The notes beneath the pieces were generated by a model, which made no database searches, was not told where the DNA came from, and was given only the letters and a program-made list of their open reading frames with translations. Positions 53,670-63,545 of a DNA stretch of 64,000 bases are shown here, one piece after another (within the stretch, counting starts at the first letter, position 1; each line of letters begins with the position of its first letter). The translations under genes were made by a program, and so were the position numbers. Location: positions 32,937,501 to 33,001,500 of the forward strand of contig NC_080567.1 of NCBI RefSeq assembly GCF_030253575.1. The letters are read 5' to 3'. This DNA is from Rhododendron vialii. Lineage: Eukaryota; Streptophyta; Magnoliopsida; Ericales; Ericaceae.

Positions 53670-55002
53670 ATCTTCACCTCTTCCATTATCCGATGATGAA
53701 TCCCACTGTTTACTACGTACTGAGGCATCCAAATGGATTGTTAAGACGTTCCCTCGTGAGCACAATCCCTTTTGTGTTTGATTTTGTTTTTAGGAAGTGG
53801 AGAATATTATATATCCAACCTTGGACTTCTTTTACCACTAGGTTGGAGATCCCAAAGTGTAAATATTTTTGAACTATTGCTATGAACCTGAAATTCACGA
53901 ATTTAATTCTTCTGTATATAAAACACCTAACCGAATTAGTATAAGTAAACGTATCGCGATGTTTCATTGGAAACGGACAATCTGAGAAAAAACATTCTTG
54001 ATTTCGATACACACTCTGCATGTGTGCGTATATACGAAAATACCATGCATCACATTCAAGCTAGAGAGACAAAGAGATACCTGGATAGTAAAAAGCGATA
54101 CCAGGAACGCAATTTCAAAACGCAACTCTAAAAACAATCGTATCTAAATTTAAAGCCTTTCAATACACGTTGACACGCAGTTTCATGGCTAAATCTCGTC
54201 TATTTATTAACCGCTTTACAACTAGCCGAAACGGTTTAAGGGTGGAACCGTGGAAGTTAACCTGAATCTTGAACGCTGATAGCGAAAGAGGTTGGCAACC
54301 CGTCCAGTCCTTCCAGTCCATGTGTTAGTTTTGTTTCGTGGAAAAATTAGACTGGCCTCCCTGAGGTTTTCAATAGTAAATACTATTGAATAGGGTCCAG
54401 TGAATATGGTCCGGCCTCTCAGCAGTTCAATGGTTTGAACTGGACGAGACAGTTTAGATCGGGACAGTCCATTAGTAGATTTAACGGTTCGGATTTTCTC
54501 ATACACTTTTACCGGTAAGAATACACTCTTATAGGTAAAAGTGTAAAAATACATTCAAACAGCTAATTGCAGCAAATGAACGATCCCAATCAGGACTGTC
54601 TCTTCACAGGGACTGAACAGGATCCATTTTAACTCCCGTTTGTTGACTCCTGAAATTTTAGTCAATCCTCAACCTTTTATTTGTATTGCCAATTTGAACC
54701 CCTTAGCTAGGGTTGGCAACAGGGCGGGGTGGAAGTGAATACCACTGTCCTCCCCGAACCTATATTCAATCCCAGTTCCCACCCTGATCTCAACAGGGAA
54801 ATTTCTTTAATGACCCTCCATCTCCGTCTCAAACGGGGAACAGAAATTCCCGTGGAAAATCGGGGATATGTACCTAAACAAAAAAACCTTGCATTGTGCC
54901 ACACAATTTCCTAACGAAATCAAAAAACACAGAATAGGTACAAACCATTCGCAATAAACATCCTTCGCCTTTGTCATCCAAAAGAAACATCCATAACATT
55001 TT

Positions 55003-55663
55003 CTTATGCGACTAGACTTTGCCAATGATTGACATCAAGTTTGTTTGCCAGCGGAGATTCTAGACACAAATGTTTGGGACACAAAACGTGTTCAAAATTA
55101 TTCAATTTCACACAAAGTTCACACTTATTCCAAGTAGGAGAGAGAGTTAAGGAGAGTGCTTCATTTTAATTTAAGTCACAACATTCTTATAGAATACATC
55201 ACGTATGAGAGAGAGTCAAGGAGAGAATTTCGTTTTAAATAGTGAGGAAATTAGATTCTTATAGAATATATAGGGAGTATATAGATAGATAGATTGTCAT
55301 TCGAGGATATGGGTCTTGTCCACAAAGTGATTGAAGAATGGGAACGTGAGATGGTTCTGTCAATCAAAGGCCAGCACATGCCATCCTAATGTGGAGTGAA
55401 GGTGAGTGAAGAGTCAGCAATCATAGGCCACCTCAACCTCTGTGGGAAATTGAAGGAAATTGAAGGAGACAATTTTGATGATCGTATGGAGTTCCATCGT
55501 CCTTAACACGTGTCAGCACCTTGTTAGTTCCCGCCTAATTTTCAATTCTACCCTTTTCCATTCTTAAGCTAATTTCCATTACGTACGACAACAGCGTTTT
55601 TTCCATTCTTAACATTCTTAAAGCAAGGCCTTCTTGATCTCTCTCCATCCCTCTCCCCTTCTT

Positions 55664-55699
<36 letters not shown>

Positions 55700-55746
55700 A
55701 TTCGTTCATTTCTAGCTTCGGATCTGATTATCCCCAGGTCTCGATT
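55003..55746 (+). promoter_or_regulatory. Upstream region of the HIPP gene
   Basis: The first 60 bp continue the LecRK far-3' flank (GTTTGCCAGCGGAGATT). The rest is unique sequence leading to the HIPP start. A (CT)n tract at 55669-55696 lies in the probable 5' leader, a common promoter feature of plant genes. No clear TATA box was identified. Confidence 0.45.
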
Positions 55747-55860
55747 ATGGCTGAGAAGGTTTGTTTGTAAACACCATTTCCCTCTATCTCTACATACATA
55801 AATACCACACGAGATATATAGTTCAGCTTTCTGTTGTCGTGGATTAATTGCTTTCTTTAG

Positions 55861-55927
<67 letters not shown>

Positions 55928-56819
55928 CTTTATTTTGTTCAATGTCTACTCCACCAATCCTGATTCTATTTCTTCTCAATTATACATCTCCTATGATAGA
56001 CCACTGAGTTAATATCCCCTGCTTCCGTGATATCCCCTGCTACCGAGCAGTGCAGTTCATATGTAACTCTTTGTGTTTTTCTTTTCAATCATGTAACAGG
56101 TTACAACAATGGTGCTGAAGGTGGACCTTCAGTGTCCTAGTTGCTACAGGAAGATCAAGAAAGTTCTTGCCAAATTTCCCCGTGAGACCCGCGCCTATTA
56201 TTATTATTATTCATTACACTTCTTTTCATTCACGTGAAGGGAGAATGATTTTTACATTTCTTTTCATTCACGCGAAACAACAAATAGTACAAAATTGTTA
56301 TTTGTACATAAAAATCAAATAAAGAGGTAAGAAGAATTGGATGCATTTACGTACGTGAATAAAGATGAGAACAAGAGTACGACAAGATAAAAAGTAAGTA
56401 CGACAACTACTGTTTGCTTTTCGATATTTTCTAAACTTTTAGTATAAGAAACTGACTTTTGTGCGATGTCAAACTTTTGGGGACAAATTATAGAAATTCG
56501 AAGCCAGGCTTATGACGAGAAGCAGAATACGGTGACGATCACTGTAGTATGCTGCTGTCCGGAGAAGATTCGTGACAAGTTGTGTTGCAAAGGTGGGAAA
56601 ACAATCAAGAGCATTGAGATTAAACCGCCTCCACCGGCTCCGGTATGTTGTGGGCAATGTTACAAGGGTATCCCTTGGGGCCCATGTTATGAGGGGTATG
56701 GGAGGCCAGTACCATCCTATTATGGGTATGGGTATGGTCGGAATAGGGCTTGTTATGGAGTAAGTCGTTGCAATGAGTACTTTAATGAAGAAAACACTTC
56801 TGGTTGCACAATCATGTGA
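55747..56819 (+). CDS. Heavy-metal-associated isoprenylated plant protein (HIPP), Pi21-like, three exons
   Basis: Exons 55747-55758, 56100-56181 and 56494-56819 join in phase with GT...AG introns to encode 139 residues. The protein starts MAEKVTTMVLKVDLQCPSC and has an HMA-like fold (about 5-75) with a CPSC metal-binding pair. The end of the domain is Cys-rich (VVCCCPEKIRDKLCCKGG); a Pro stretch (KPPPPAPV) and a Cys/Gly/Tyr-rich tail follow. The C-terminus CTIM is a CaaX isoprenylation signal. This layout is typical of plant HIPPs and close to rice Pi21, a blast-susceptibility factor; members bind metals and sit at membranes. The exon 1/intron 1 position (after four codons) also fits the family. 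Intron 1 holds (CA)n(TA)n (55862-55924). No frame damage is seen, so the gene is probably active. The metal and the role are not known for this member. Confidence 0.88.
55862..55924. repeat. (CA)n(TA)n microsatellite in HIPP intron 1
   Basis: About 14 CA units (55862-55890) run directly into about 17 AT/TA units (55891-55924). The tract is likely to be variable in length between individuals. Confidence 0.95.
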
Positions 56820-57094
56820 TGGTAGTGCTTCCTCATGATCAAGCTTTTTTATTACTTTTGTTGAAAAACAAAAAGCATACTTGTTTGTGGGTATAGGGGG
56901 GGGGGTGTTTAACGAGTTTGGTAGTCTGGCGGTGGTGGCCAAATAGTCAATTGAGATGGGGTTATATGGTAATATGCATGTAATGATCTTTGGTTAGTAA
57001 GATTCTTCGTTAATCATATACTTTGCATATGCTTTTGTTTCATCTTTACATGATTTGTTGTTCCTTCGAAGTTAGATCAGGAACTCACAAAGAA
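56820..57094 (+). other. 3' flank of the HIPP gene
   Basis: It contains the likely 3' untranslated region and a G-run at about 56898-56906, then unique sequence up to the plastid-derived insertion. No gene is seen. Confidence 0.6.
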
Positions 57095-57475
57095 TATGAG
57101 TACCTTATTCCACGTCAATCATTTTCTTGTAACTATTCAATACCCTTATGAAAAATTGATCACATCCGAGCGATTTCGGGGTCGAATCCACTTTGAATTT
57201 GATAAATGCATTGCTTGTGAAGTATGTGTTCATGTATGTCCTATAGATCTAGCCGTTGTAGATTGGAAATTGGAAACCAATATTCAAAAGAAACGGTTGT
57301 TTAATTACAGTATTGATTTCGGAATCTATATATTTTGCAACAATTGCGTTGAGTATTGTCCAACAAATTGTTTATCAATGACTGAAGAATATGAACTTTC
57401 TACTTATGATCGTCACGAATTGAATTATAATCAAATTGCTTTAAGTTGTTTAATTACCACTGTCAATAATTGACA
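57095..57475 (+). pseudogene. ndhI: Plastid ndhI fragment
   Basis: The sequence from [19 protein letters not shown] to the middle of the gene matches the plastid NADH dehydrogenase-like subunit I, a protein with two 4Fe-4S clusters. The 5' part is missing. The first cluster motif [12 protein letters not shown] is complete. In the second, the first Cys is replaced ([12 protein letters not shown]), so a cluster could not form. The end is frameshifted ([12 protein letters not shown]). It is not functional. Confidence 0.93.
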
Positions 57476-57525
57476 ATTATTGGTATTTTCTCTATCACAA
57501 TTATTGCGAAAAAACATCTATAAAA

Positions 57526-58431
57526 ATGAGCCTCGAACAGTTTATTTGTGAAAATGTATATATAGCCAAAAACGGGCCACACCTAAAATCAGGTCAAGTT
57601 CTAATTGTTCAAGTTGACTCTGTAATAGTAATACGATCAGCTAAGCCCCATTTGGCAACTCCAGGAACAACTATTAATAGCCATTATGGGGAAATCCTTT
57701 ACGAAGGTGATACATTACTTACATTTCTATATGAAAAATCGAGATCTAGTGATATAACGCAAAGTCTTCCAAAAGTGGAAAAAATGTTCGAAGTGCATTT
57801 GATTGATTCAATTTCGATGAATCTAGAAAAAAGGGTTGAGGCTTGGAATCAATGTATAACAAAAATTCTGGGAATTCCTTGGTGATTTTTGATTGGTGCT
57901 GAGCTAACTATAGTGCAAAAACGAATCTCTTTGGTTAATAAGATCCAAGAGGTTTATCGATCCCACGGGGTGCAGATCCATAATAGGCATATCGAACTTA
58001 TTGTACGTCAAATAACATCAAAAGTGTTGGTTTCAGAAGATGGAATGTCTAATGTTTTCTTACCCAGAGAACTAATTGGATTGTTGTAAGTGAAATGAAT
58101 GAGGCGTGCTTTGGAAGAAGCAATCCATTACCAAGTTGTCTTATTGGGAATAACAAGAGCATTTCTGAATACTCAAAGTTTCATATCTAAAACGAGTTTT
58201 CAAGAAAACTGCTCGAGTTTTAGCAAAAGCTACTCTTCGAGGTCGTATCGATTGGTTGAAGGCTTGAAAGAGAATGTTGTTCGGGGGGATATGATACCCA
58301 TTGGTACCGGATTCAAAGGATTAATTCCCCCTTTAAGACAACATAATAACATTCCTTTGGAAACCAAAAAGCATAATCGATTCAAAGGGGAAATGATAGA
58401 TATTTTGTTCGACCCCATAAAAATTATTTGA
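57526..58431 (+). pseudogene. rpoC2: Plastid rpoC2 fragment (C-terminal part)
   Basis: [21 protein letters not shown] through [15 protein letters not shown] and [18 protein letters not shown] to [10 protein letters not shown] matches the C-terminal part of the plastid RNA polymerase beta'' subunit. A TGA follows ILGIPW (57883-57885), another stop is near 58087, and a frameshift lies near 58205. It joins ndhI at about 57480-57525 without plastid spacer order. Confidence 0.92.
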
Positions 58432-58451
58432 TTCTTTTCTTTCAAAGAATT

Positions 58452-59243
58452 TCCATGATACATCCAAATATTCATTTCGACTCTGACTCTCCCACTCCAG
58501 TCATTGCCTTTCTTTCTGTTACTTCGAAAGTAGCTGCTTCAGCTTTAACCATCCGAATTTTTTATATTCCCTTTTATTTCTCATCAAACGAATGGAATCT
58601 TCTTCTCAAAATCTTAGCTATTCTTAGCATGATCTTGGGAAACCTCATTGTTATTACTCAAATAAGCATGAAACGTATGCTTGCATATTCATCCATAGGT
58701 CAAACCGGATAAGTAATTATTGGCATAATTGTTGGAGACTTAAATGATGGATATGCAAGCATGATAATTTATATGTTCTTCTATATCTCCATGAATTTAG
58801 GAACTTTTGCTTGTATTGTATTATTTGGTCTACATACCAGAACTGATAACATTCGAGATTATGCAGGATTATACACGAAAGATCCTTTTTTGACTCTCTC
58901 TTTAGCCCTATGTCTCTTATTCCTAAGAGGTCTTCCTCCATTAGCAGGGTTTTTCGGAAAATTCTATTTGTTCTTGTGTGGATGGCACGCAAGTCTATAT
59001 TTCTTAGTTTTAATAGGACTCATTACAAGCCTTCTTTCTATCTATTATTATCTAAAAATAATCATGTTATTAATGATTGGACGAAACCAAGAAATAACCC
59101 TTTACGTGCGAAATTATCGACGATCTCCTTTAAGATCAACGAATTCCATCGAATTGAGTATGATTGTATGTGTGATAGCATCTACTATACTAGGAATACC
59201 AATGAACCCGATTATTTCAATTGCTCAGGATACCCTTTTTTAG
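58452..59243 (+). pseudogene. ndhB: Plastid ndhB exon 2 fragment
   Basis: [18 protein letters not shown] to [13 protein letters not shown] matches exon 2 of the plastid NADH dehydrogenase-like membrane subunit B. A TAA at 58711 follows SSIGQTG. Substitutions are frequent. Exon 1 and the start of exon 2 are absent. The natural stop is kept at 59241-59243. Confidence 0.93.
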
Positions 59244-59804
59244 CTTCTAGGGTCTATTTCTTTGGTCAAGATCCATCTTACTAAGTGGCATCAAAGAATT
59301 AGTAGATCTGTTCTGTCCAAAATGGGAATGGGCTAGGGTTATGAACTTATAATCTATAATTTGATGATCGAGTTGATTTCATGATTATAAGTTCATTCCC
59401 TACCGGACTAGATCGAAATAGAGATATACATTCTCATTATGAGAAGGGGTTAGTCGAGCGTATCGAAATAGATACTATGTTTCTTTGTGGATTCGTACAT
59501 TTCATTTAGGATTAAAAAGAGACATAATCGGATTTGCTTTTAACAAATTTTTCCTTATTTGGGACCCTATTCACCTCTTTGGGCTTCTGTTGAATCGAGA
59601 AATAGATTTGATTGTTCACCTTATTTGATATATTAAAGCATCCTCCGGATAATGCAAATCGAAGCAATTGGGTGTCCGACTTGGGCCTATATGACATGAC
59701 ATGTCCGATCAATAGCAATAATCCAACACCGCACCTTTGTCATATATTTCATACATCACACTAGATAGATATCATATTCATGGATTACGCTTCACTTCCA
59801 AGAT
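59244..59804 (+). other. Plastid-derived ndhB - trnL spacer
   Basis: It fills the position of the ndhB-trnL-CAA spacer in plastid order. No gene is seen, and the minus-strand frame in it is not supported. Confidence 0.6.
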
Positions 59805-59885
59805 GCCTTGGTGGTGAAATGGTAAACACGCAAGACTCAAAATCTCGTGCTAAAAAGCGTGGAGGTTCGAATCCTCTTCAAGGCA
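59805..59885 (+). tRNA. trnL-CAA: Plastid-derived trnL-CAA copy, probably decayed
   Basis: 81 nt starting GCCTTGGTGGTGAAATGG and ending TCTTCAAGGCA form a class II tRNA with matching acceptor stem (GCCTTGG/TCAAGGC) and the anticodon CAA in GACTCAAAATC. Several bases appear changed from the usual plastid gene (for example GTAAACACGCAAG and GGTTCGAATCC). As a nuclear copy it has no plastid promoter and is unlikely to be used. Confidence 0.85.
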
Positions 59886-60357
59886 AAATATTGAGAATGC
59901 TCATTGAATGAACAATTCATCAATAAGAGAGCTCAGATCGAGTCGGTATATCAATACCGATTCGATCCGAGCTCTTTTAATTGGAATAAGTTCAGCAGCA
60001 AATCACGAGATCTTGGTGATCTTCCATATCAAATGAATGGGGAGTCTGCTTTCAAACCATCCACCCTGCACCCACCCCCCCTGAGTATATGTTTCAACAA
60101 GAATGTAAATTCGAAAGAAACCTCTGGTAAAATGCATGTTCGTAACCCAGCAGCTAAAGTACATTACATAGTTTGTTTTAAGGATTGGTGACTTAACCAT
60201 TCAATGACTTAGGCACTGGACGTTCCAAAAATAGGTACTCTAGGGTGGGGTGAATTCAATAATAGACGTCTATTGGCATTTCAGCCTTCTTTTGCCTTTC
60301 TAGGCCTATCTGAAAGAGAATCTAATACTTCTTGGTCGTGAATATCTGAAGTTCGAT

Positions 60358-61604
60358 GTTCAAGAATTCTAGTTTAAACAGTTCAAGAATTCTTGTTTAA
60401 ATAGTTCATACCATCCATACATAGTGTTTTGATCTCAGATTTCACTTCTTCCACTACAAGAAAAATGTAAATTGGTGACGAAAAAGTGGCGACGAAATTT
60501 AATTTCGTCACTAAATAAGTATGTTTGGCAATGAAAAAATAAATTCGTCACTGTTTTGACAACTTCCGTGATGAAACAATTTCGTCACCAATTATATCTG
60601 TTTAGGGACGAAAAAAATATTTTCGTCATGAAAGGTACCCATTTAGAGACGAAATACATTTTTCGTCGCCGAAAGTTTAAAAAAGGTGACAAAATTAATT
60701 TTCATCGCCAAAGATAATCATTTAGTGATAAAAAATATATTTCGTTGCCAAATGAGACCAATTTAGTAACGAAATATTTTTTTCATCCCCAAATGCTTAA
60801 CTTTGGTGACAAAAAATAATTTCGTCACCATTTTAACGCTTTCAGTGACGAAAAATATATTTCGTCGTCAAATGGGTACCTTTCGTGACGAAATTTATGA
60901 ATTGCGTTTTATCACTAAATGTATTTCGGACATAATTCTTTGCTAAAAACTCCGATTGAGATAATTCAAATAGGGTTTGAACAATAACTCAATTGCCTAC
61001 AACTTTTATGTTTATCAAAATTGCTAATTTTAATGTTTAAAGGTTCAAAATATATTTTCATGTTAAACATATATGTTATATATTTGATATTTCAAATATT
61101 TACTGAAAAGTGTTTGTAGCGCAATTGGTTGGAGCTTTCGCAAGAAACTCAGGGGACTCGGGTTTGAAACCTTACAGGAGCAAGAAAGAATAATTTTTTT
61201 TCCCATATGAAAACGTCTTTTGCAACGAAAAATTTTGTCACCGATTTCTTATATTGGTGATGAAAATTTTTGTCACCAATGTGATCCATTGGTGACGAAT
61301 TTTTTCGTCGTCAAAAAGTACAATAAGTGAGGAAAAAAATTTAGTCACCAATTATTCACTTTTTGGTGACGAAATATTTCGTCATCAAAAGGCTCTGTAG
61401 GTGACAAAAAATAGATTTCGTCACCAGGTAGGAATCTTCAACAAATTTTTTTTTGTCACCTATATTATTTGTGACGAAAAACATGCAATTTGTGACGGTT
61501 TTCATTCGTCACCCAATGTAATTTTTCTTGTAGTGTTCCATGTTTCTGCAGTAGTATATTGTTCCATGGAGCTAAAAAAATAGGGAATAAAGAAGTGTTT
61601 CAAT
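60358..61604 (-). pseudogene. ycf15: Plastid ycf15 fragment split by a CACTA element
   Basis: The minus strand of 61604-61536 plus 60451-60358 resembles ycf15 (TTTAGCTCC..., GATCAAAACACTATGTA, GGTATGAACT). The expected ATG is ATT (61602-61604). A 23-bp local duplication (CAAGAATTCT...) lies at 60361-60407. The position next to trnL-CAA and the strand fit plastid order. The spacer 59886-60357 has no recognised gene. Confidence 0.75.
60452..61535. mobile_element. Non-autonomous CACTA element 3, 1084 bp, inside plastid-derived DNA
   Basis: The ends CACTACAAGAAAAATG and ATTTTTCTTGTAGTG and a 3-bp duplication TTC (60449-60451 and 61536-61538) define it. Subterminal GTGACGAAATTTCGTCACC-type motifs, many palindromic, fill both halves. 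A tRNA-like stretch lies at 61116-61171 (GTAGCGCAATTGGTTGGAGC ... GGTTTGAAACC). There is no transposase. It inserted after the plastid DNA arrived in the nucleus. Confidence 0.94.
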
Positions 61605-62540
61605 GACTCTTCAGATAGGTGGATACAGACCTTGAGTTATGCAAGGTCATGTAACTAGAATATATTTCCATGACATGCAAGACATATTCATGATTGGTCA
61701 AACCAGTAATAATACGTATATTATTGCCGATCAAAAAATACTAGATGTATTATTAGTCAATAAAAGGCCATATATTAAACTTTTCCTCAGCTAGCAATAC
61801 CAATATGCTTTAAGGACAAAAGACGAAAAACTTTATAGCACTGAAATTATAAATGGAGAGTGAAAGGGATTTGAGAAAGTAGGCACTAGGCACACGGAAT
61901 TGCTATATTATAGAAGGGAAACATCTTGGCAGCCTTTGATACCAAGAAAAACATGATCAGTTTACAAGTGATGGTCTACACCACATGCCACTCAAAAAAG
62001 AAAAGAAACTGGATAAACTATAGTACATTTTTTTGTCTTTCCTTTCCTTTCCTTGCTTTTTTATTATTTATTTAAGGATTATTCTAACATCCACCCAAAA
62101 TGGATAGGATAATAGGTAAAAAGTGCATTGATATTTGTAAAAGTGTATTAATATTATTCGTGATATATGCATTGATATCCAAACTTGTTTGGAATTATGT
62201 GTTTATTATCCTCCGCCCATTAGGCAAAGGTTAGCAAGATCGTTTATTTAACACTGGTATGTTCGGACATATATCGGAATAAAGATATGTCTTGAACTGT
62301 TCGATAGACGTGAATCCTAGATGATATGCCTTAGACCCACAAGCATTAGAAGGCTGTGGACATGTATGTGTCTGGATCTGTGCTTAGAGATGGATGAACT
62401 CATGATTTTAAGGTTGCACGGACTAACATAACATAGGAAAGACAATATTAGTTTTGCATGTATTTAAAATTTGAAAATAAGACTAAAAAATTATGACACA
62501 GATGTTGATCAACCTATTTAATTACTAAGATATAATCATT
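61605..62540. other. Non-coding stretch
   Basis: Unique AT-rich sequence lies between the plastid-derived insertion and the third LecRK copy. No gene or clear repeat is recognised. Confidence 0.5.
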
Positions 62541-62713
62541 CGCAATTATAAAAAATAAGCACGCAACAGTTGAATTAGCATAAATAAATCATTTTAATGT
62601 ACAAATGTAGTGAATCGAAAAGCAAAAACCTTATGATATAATAATTATATATTCCAATAAAAAATGTCTTTTAAGCCGGCCCCTCCGAACTCAAAATCCT
62701 AGCTCTGCCACTG
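62541..62713. mobile_element. Right part of the hAT element, third copy
   Basis: AAAAAATAAGCAC...TTTTAAGCCGGCCCC...TCTGCCACTG matches the right half of the hAT element at 37972-38327. TGCATAGG follows at 62714-62721. The left half and its target copy are missing or too diverged to see. Confidence 0.8.
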
Positions 62714-63545
62714 TGCATAGGGATATGATGTAAAATCAAGCAATGTGATGTTGGACTCAAATTTCAATGCCAAATTGGGAGATTTTGGGTTTGCTAGGCT
62801 TGTTGATCCCAAAAAAGAGTCACAAACAACAATGGCGGCAGGGACAATAGGCTACATCACACCGAAATGTGTCGGATGTCTATAGCTTTGGAGTCGTGGC
62901 TTTGAAAATAGCATGTGGCAGAGACCATAGGGTGAAAGAAGACGAGACAACAAATTTGGTGGAATGGGTCTGTACGTGAAGAAACGGAAAAAGAAGAAGT
63001 AATTTACGTGGTTTAGCCACGGATTGTGACTTACATCCACGGAAGAACGTAGGGGAATTCTTATTCATGGGTTGCTATAACAGAGCACCCTCAATATAAA
63101 TACAATTACATGAGAGAAATCAAGGGAATTAATCCCACGGCTTAAGCAGCAAGATAAGCATCCAATCTTCACATAATAGGCAACATAATCACCAAATAAT
63201 CTGTTACCAAATGTGAACATATTTTTCCTCCTTCTCCGCCAACAGTACGGGAGGGAGAAACTGCTTGTAGCTGCAGACTTAAAACTGGGTGAAGATTTCA
63301 ATTAGCACGAAATGGAAAAATGGTCGGTCCTTGGTCTCCGGTGTGCACCCATCCCCGACCATAGCAAGCTCCGGCCTTCCATAAGAGAAGCGATTCAAGT
63401 TCTTAAATTTTCAGGCTCCATCGCCTTGTCTTCCATCGGCGATGCCCGTGGCAATGTATTCGACTCCGAATTTCATCTTCACATCTTCCATTATCCAATG
63501 ATGAATCCCACTGTTTACGACTGGGGCATCCAAATGGATAGTTAA
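62714..63545 (+). pseudogene. LecRK kinase pseudogene, second subtype, third copy
   Basis: The C-lobe from the catalytic loop ([18 protein letters not shown]) to the tail (MEKWSVLGLRCAPIPDHSKLRPSI...DSEFH) matches the blocks at 38336 and 53189. It is interrupted by a solo LTR at 62977-63244. The N-lobe, lectin and membrane parts are absent here. The stop used by the other copies is lost, so the frame runs about 20 codons further, to 63545. Substitutions are more numerous than between the two blocks, so this is an older paralogue. Confidence 0.88.
62977..63244 (-). mobile_element. Solo LTR, 268 bp, copia-like, in the third LecRK copy
   Basis: On the minus strand it starts TGTTGGCGGAGAAGG and ends CCGTTTCTTCA. 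A perfect 5-bp duplication GTACG flanks it (62972-62976 and 63245-63249). A TATTTATATTG stretch lies inside. No internal domain is present. Confidence 0.85.

Larger units (their letters stand above)
51442..55002 (+). repeat. Segmental duplication, right block
   Basis: This copy of 34506-40133 has neither the CACTA element nor the Tat element. After the point where the left block ends it runs on without a break (ACATTTTCTTATGCGACTAG), as in related flanks at 27540 and 28660, so it preserves the older arrangement. A 12-bp difference near 54397 and scattered substitutions distinguish it from the left block. Confidence 0.93.
57095..61604 (+). other. Chimeric plastid-derived DNA insertion (NUPT)
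   Basis: Pieces of plastid ndhI (single-copy region), rpoC2 (large single-copy region) and ndhB - trnL-CAA - antisense ycf15 (inverted repeat order) follow each other. The last three keep plastid order and strand; ndhI, rpoC2 and ndhB are not neighbours in a standard plastid genome. Stops, frameshifts and many amino-acid changes show long decay in the nucleus. A route through the mitochondrion is possible. A CACTA element splits the ycf15 part. Confidence 0.88.

Noticed and set aside
56469-56942. Minus-strand frame of 157 codons opposite HIPP exon 3
   Set aside because: It is a shadow of the spliced HIPP exon, which has the CaaX end and correct splice phases.
61116-61171. A true tRNA gene in CACTA element 3
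   Set aside because: Only A-box and B-box-like parts are present; I could not pair an acceptor stem or a clear anticodon arm.
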